Made by a program: the position numbers and the translations under genes
The notes under the pieces: generated by a model
What the model was told of the DNA's origin: nothing
Seen by the model: the letters and a program-made list of their open reading frames with translations, nothing else
The model's database searches: none
Shown: positions 61,374 through 64,000 of the stretch, piece by piece
Numbering within the stretch: the first letter of the stretch is position 1
How the letters are laid out: each line of letters opens with the position of its first letter
NCBI RefSeq assembly: GCF_000758665.1
Contig: NZ_CP009285.1
Coordinates: 5,766,001 to 5,830,000 of the forward strand
DNA: 64,000 bases
Reading direction: 5' to 3'
Source: Paenibacillus borealis
Lineage (GTDB): Bacteria > Bacillota > Bacilli > Paenibacillales > Paenibacillaceae

Positions 61374-64000
61374 TCAGCCAAGCCGGATGCCAACGGTCAG
61401 TATTTCATGTCCGACCAGCTGAAGCTCCACCGCATTTGCTCCGCCGTGCGCCGGCCGTCCAGTCTCAGCCGTAACCTCCGCCCCCTTAGCTTCCAGCACA
61501 TTCGATGTATAGAAGCCCGCAGCCGGAAGTTCCGTCTCCAGCTTCAGTTCACAAGGCTGGCCGGTCATATTGAACCAGCGGAGCAGCAGATCACCGCTGT
61601 CCCTGTTCATCTTAAGCGAAGAGAAGGCGGCAGCCGTGCCGCTCCAGCGGACAGCCGAGTACACGGCAGGAATAGTTCCTGCGTGAACCTCCGCCTGAGC
61701 GCAGGTCCAGGGAATCTGGAACTGGTAGGCAGCGGCAGCAGCTCCGGAGGCTACAGCATCCCCGCTGTGCGGAATAAGCAGCAGCTCCGCCGTATGCTCA
61801 CCTTGGCACTGGGCTTCCGGTGTCGGGAACCAGCCCCAGTCACCCATCTCCCCGACACAGCGGAGCAGGGTAATGGCGATGGTGTTGCGGCCGTCACGCA
61901 GAATTTCATATTCATGGAGTCCGAGATTAGCAACCGTAAGCCCCGCCTGCCCCCCGGCAACATCCACAAAGCTCTGTTGATGCTGCGCATTGCTCGGGTT
62001 CAGCCACTCCGGCGCCGGTTCATTCGGCCGCTCCGCCAGCTCGAACATCGAGTCTACGCGGTGGAATGCCGCTTCAAGATCTGTAGGGAACAGCATCCGC
62101 AGACGGTGGTCCTTCGCGGTATTATGGATGTAACTCTTCACTTCCAGGCCCTTGCCGCTGCGTTCCAGCCTTAATACTGTCCGCAGCTTAAGCAGTACTG
62201 TGTCCGCTGAGCGCTGTGCCTGCCGCTCCGGATAATAGACCAGCGCACGCTGCTCTTCTTCCAGCACGGCATCGGCGGAAGCAGGAATCTCCCATTCATG
62301 GGTGATCTCTACGGACGCCCGGTACGGCGCATCTTCGATGATGCGGATATCAGCCGTCAGCCCCCGGGTAGTCAGCGGAACTTCACCCGCAGGCTGTCTG
62401 TACATATATTCGTTGCCGATGTCCCCGGTATTCTCATAGACACCGAGATCACGGTATACTTTGCCGCTTGGCTTATGCTCCAGCGTGAAGGAACCGTCTG
62501 TCATAATCTCCACCCGCAGCGATTCGTTCTCCAGTCTCCGTCCGCCGTGGACAAGCGATGCCGCGGCTCCGGAGACTGCCGGAAGTTCTGCCCCGTTCGT
62601 TGTTGCGGTTGCGGCTCCGGCAACCGACAGCTCCGCCCCGTTCGTTGCCGCGCTACCCATTGCTGCAGCGGCCCCTGCCAATTCATGGCCGGATCGCCCG
62701 GCAGCAGCTTCCGCCAGCGGGCGGACCCAGGCATAAGCGCGCAGCCCTAGCGCTGGCACATCCGCCGCTTCGAAGGTCAGCTGCACCTTGCGGCAGCTGT
62801 ACGGCTGCCGGAACCGGTCATCCGGCAGGTCGTAGCCGAACGACAGACCCAGGTCCTGAATCGTACAAGGCACTTCGTTGCCTTGTTCATCCACCAGGAC
62901 ACGCCCGCTCAGGTCAACCGCCTTCATCCGGCGGGCGGTCTCTTCCAGCGTGAAGCCTTCGCGCAGATACAGGCGGGCTGCGTCCAGCTCCACGCTGACT
63001 GTGCCCGTGCGGCTCCAGCCGCTTGTATTCGTCACAACGAGCGGAATGGCAGCTTCACCATACGCGGCGAAGCCTGATGTGTCCACTGCCGAAGTGATCG
63101 CCTGCATGCTGTCCGCCACGATGCCTTCGGCGGTGTGACGGCTCTTGTCGAACCGGGTTATCATCTCCCGGTGCACCTCGTCCACACTGCAGCCGCAGAT
63201 GGAATCATGCGGATGGTTCTGCAGTAGCGTCTTCCACGCATAGGTGAACAGGTGATGCGGATACTCCCCGCCGTGCAGCCTGGCGATAACGGCCAGCGGC
63301 TCGGCGACCTTCTCCAGCAGCGCCTGGCCCCGCTGATTCAGCTGCTTCAAGTACACCCGGGCGGAAGCCGTATTGACCAGCGTGCCCCAGCCGTCGGTGC
63401 GCTGGCTTCGCAGCTCGCCCTTCACGGTGGAGAGACTGCGGCCGGCGAGCGAATCCTGCACAGCCTGGATATAGCCGGCAAAGTTCGAATGAACGAACGA
63501 AATCTCCGGGTACAGCTGCTCCGCGGTACGGATCGCTTCCGGCAGATCGGTCTGCAGCGGCTGATGATCGCAGCCGTTCATGAACAGCAGCTGATCCGTA
63601 GCCGCATACTGCCTCGCATCTGCCAGCTTGCGCTCCCAGAAGCTCCCCGCCTCCTCCGCACCTGCCGGAATCTCATTACCGTTCGAATACCAGTTGGCGA
63701 ACAGGATGCCCAGCACCTTGGAGCCGTCCGGACCTTCCCAGACCAGCTCTGAGAACGAGGATTCATAGCCGTCGCTGGAGACCGTATTGTTGAAGCCCGT
63801 CGGCTTCACCCCGCGCCCGAAGAAGGCATTGGTGATTCCCGCCTGTGCCATGAGCTGCGGAATTTGTCCGGTCAGGCCGAAGGTGTCGGGGAAATAACCG
63901 ATCTTCGATACCTCACCGTATACCTCCGCGTCCTGATGCCCGATCTGCAGATTGCGCACGTTGGCTTCCGGACTGGTCAGGAACGCATCCTGCAGGATAT
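61374..64000 (-). CDS. GH38 alpha-mannosidase (5' end beyond the window)
   Basis: About 875 codons of a class II alpha-mannosidase; the start lies past 64000. The visible N-terminal portion has IGYFPDTFGLTGQIPQLM with the catalytic-nucleophile Asp (PDTFG), and FANWYSNGNEIP. The helical domain carries NHPHDSICGCSVDEVHREM, typical of bacterial GH38, and the beta domains follow. It should release mannose from alpha-mannosides in the cytoplasm. The middle contains a roughly 50-residue Ala/Gly/Ser-rich segment with repeated TNGAEL (DNA about 62560-62700), which is unusual for the family. In one operon with the GH20-like gene downstream. Confidence 0.92.
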   Translation of the reverse strand, partial: ILQDAFLTSPEANVRNLQIGHQDAEVYGEVSKIGYFPDTFGLTGQIPQLMAQAGITNAFFGRGVKPTGFNNTVSSDGYESSFSELVWEGPDGSKVLGILFANWYSNGNEIPAGAEEAGSFWERKLADARQYAATDQLLFMNGCDHQPLQTDLPEAIRTAEQLYPEISFVHSNFAGYIQAVQDSLAGRSLSTVKGELRSQRTDGWGTLVNTASARVYLKQLNQRGQALLEKVAEPLAVIARLHGGEYPHHLFTYAWKTLLQNHPHDSICGCSVDEVHREMITRFDKSRHTAEGIVADSMQAITSAVDTSGFAAYGEAAIPLVVTNTSGWSRTGTVSVELDAARLYLREGFTLEETARRMKAVDLSGRVLVDEQGNEVPCTIQDLGLSFGYDLPDDRFRQPYSCRKVQLTFEAADVPALGLRAYAWVRPLAEAAAGRSGHELAGAAAAMGSAATNGAELSVAGAATATTNGAELPAVSGAAASLVHGGRRLENESLRVEIMTDGSFTLEHKPSGKVYRDLGVYENTGDIGNEYMYRQPAGEVPLTTRGLTADIRIIEDAPYRASVEITHEWEIPASADAVLEEEQRALVYYPERQAQRSADTVLLKLRTVLRLERSGKGLEVKSYIHNTAKDHRLRMLFPTDLEAAFHRVDSMFELAERPNEPAPEWLNPSNAQHQQSFVDVAGGQAGLTVANLGLHEYEILRDGRNTIAITLLRCVGEMGDWGWFPTPEAQCQGEHTAELLLIPHSGDAVASGAAAAAYQFQIPWTCAQAEVHAGTIPAVYSAVRWSGTAAAFSSLKMNRDSGDLLLRWFNMTGQPCELKLETELPAAGFYTSNVLEAKGAEVTAETGRPAHGGANAVELQLVGHEILTVGIRLG

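Overview
The window looks like a Paenibacillus-type chromosome (low-GC-branch Gram-positive with roughly 50-55% GC here). The signs are strong AGGAGG-type ribosome sites with frequent TTG/GTG starts, three YesM/YesN-type two-component pairs each beside a sugar ABC importer that has no ATPase gene of its own, an SLH-anchored giant exoenzyme, and many glycoside hydrolases. No rRNA, tRNA, CRISPR array, integrase or intact insertion sequence was recognised.

Layout. (1) 1-4692: 3'-truncated sugar-binding lipoprotein divergent from a histidine kinase/response regulator pair. (2) 4838-7681: GH115 alpha-glucuronidase. (3) 7806-10853: MarR regulator divergent from a short-chain dehydrogenase and a DHA2-type MFS exporter, with two matching operators over overlapping divergent promoters. 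(4) 10858-18651: uronate-glycan block with two DUF2264 proteins, a GH88 unsaturated glucuronyl hydrolase, a heparinase II/III-like protein and a divergent AraC regulator. (5) 18978-25652: a 2224-residue secreted SLH protein with a GH59-like catalytic domain. (6) 25810-32899: ABC importer (two permeases, binding lipoprotein) with a divergent kinase/regulator pair. (7) 33090-39517: second importer plus a third kinase/regulator pair. (8) 39710-43093: LacI regulator and GH36 alpha-galactosidase. (9) 43150-48090: an AT-rich, decayed island with frameshifted genes, small secreted-protein genes and a duplicated noncoding segment. (10) 48100-51099: TetR regulator and MMPL transporter. (11) 51786-54650: cardiolipin synthase and TetR, divergent from an SDR protein. 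(12) 54703-58905: small membrane protein, an aminoglycoside-phosphotransferase-like gene with a degenerate paralogue and an HTH gene between them, then HxlR divergent from an NAD(P)H oxidoreductase. (13) 59773-64000: GH20-like hexosaminidase and a 5'-truncated GH38 alpha-mannosidase.

Together the genes describe glycan scavenging. Extracellular or surface enzymes release oligosaccharides, dedicated binding proteins and permeases import them (probably powered by a shared ATPase encoded elsewhere), and cytoplasmic hydrolases remove glucuronate, unsaturated uronate, galactose, hexosamine and mannose. YesMN, AraC and LacI regulators control the modules.

The least ordinary material is between genes. 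Six arrays of palindromes recur, most with a period of about 51 nt. Within an array the core palindrome is shared, but between arrays the core changes while parts of the spacer stay alike. Two further dispersed structured repeats are present: a two-hairpin element before regulator genes, and a CCCCGC...GCGGGG element in three places.
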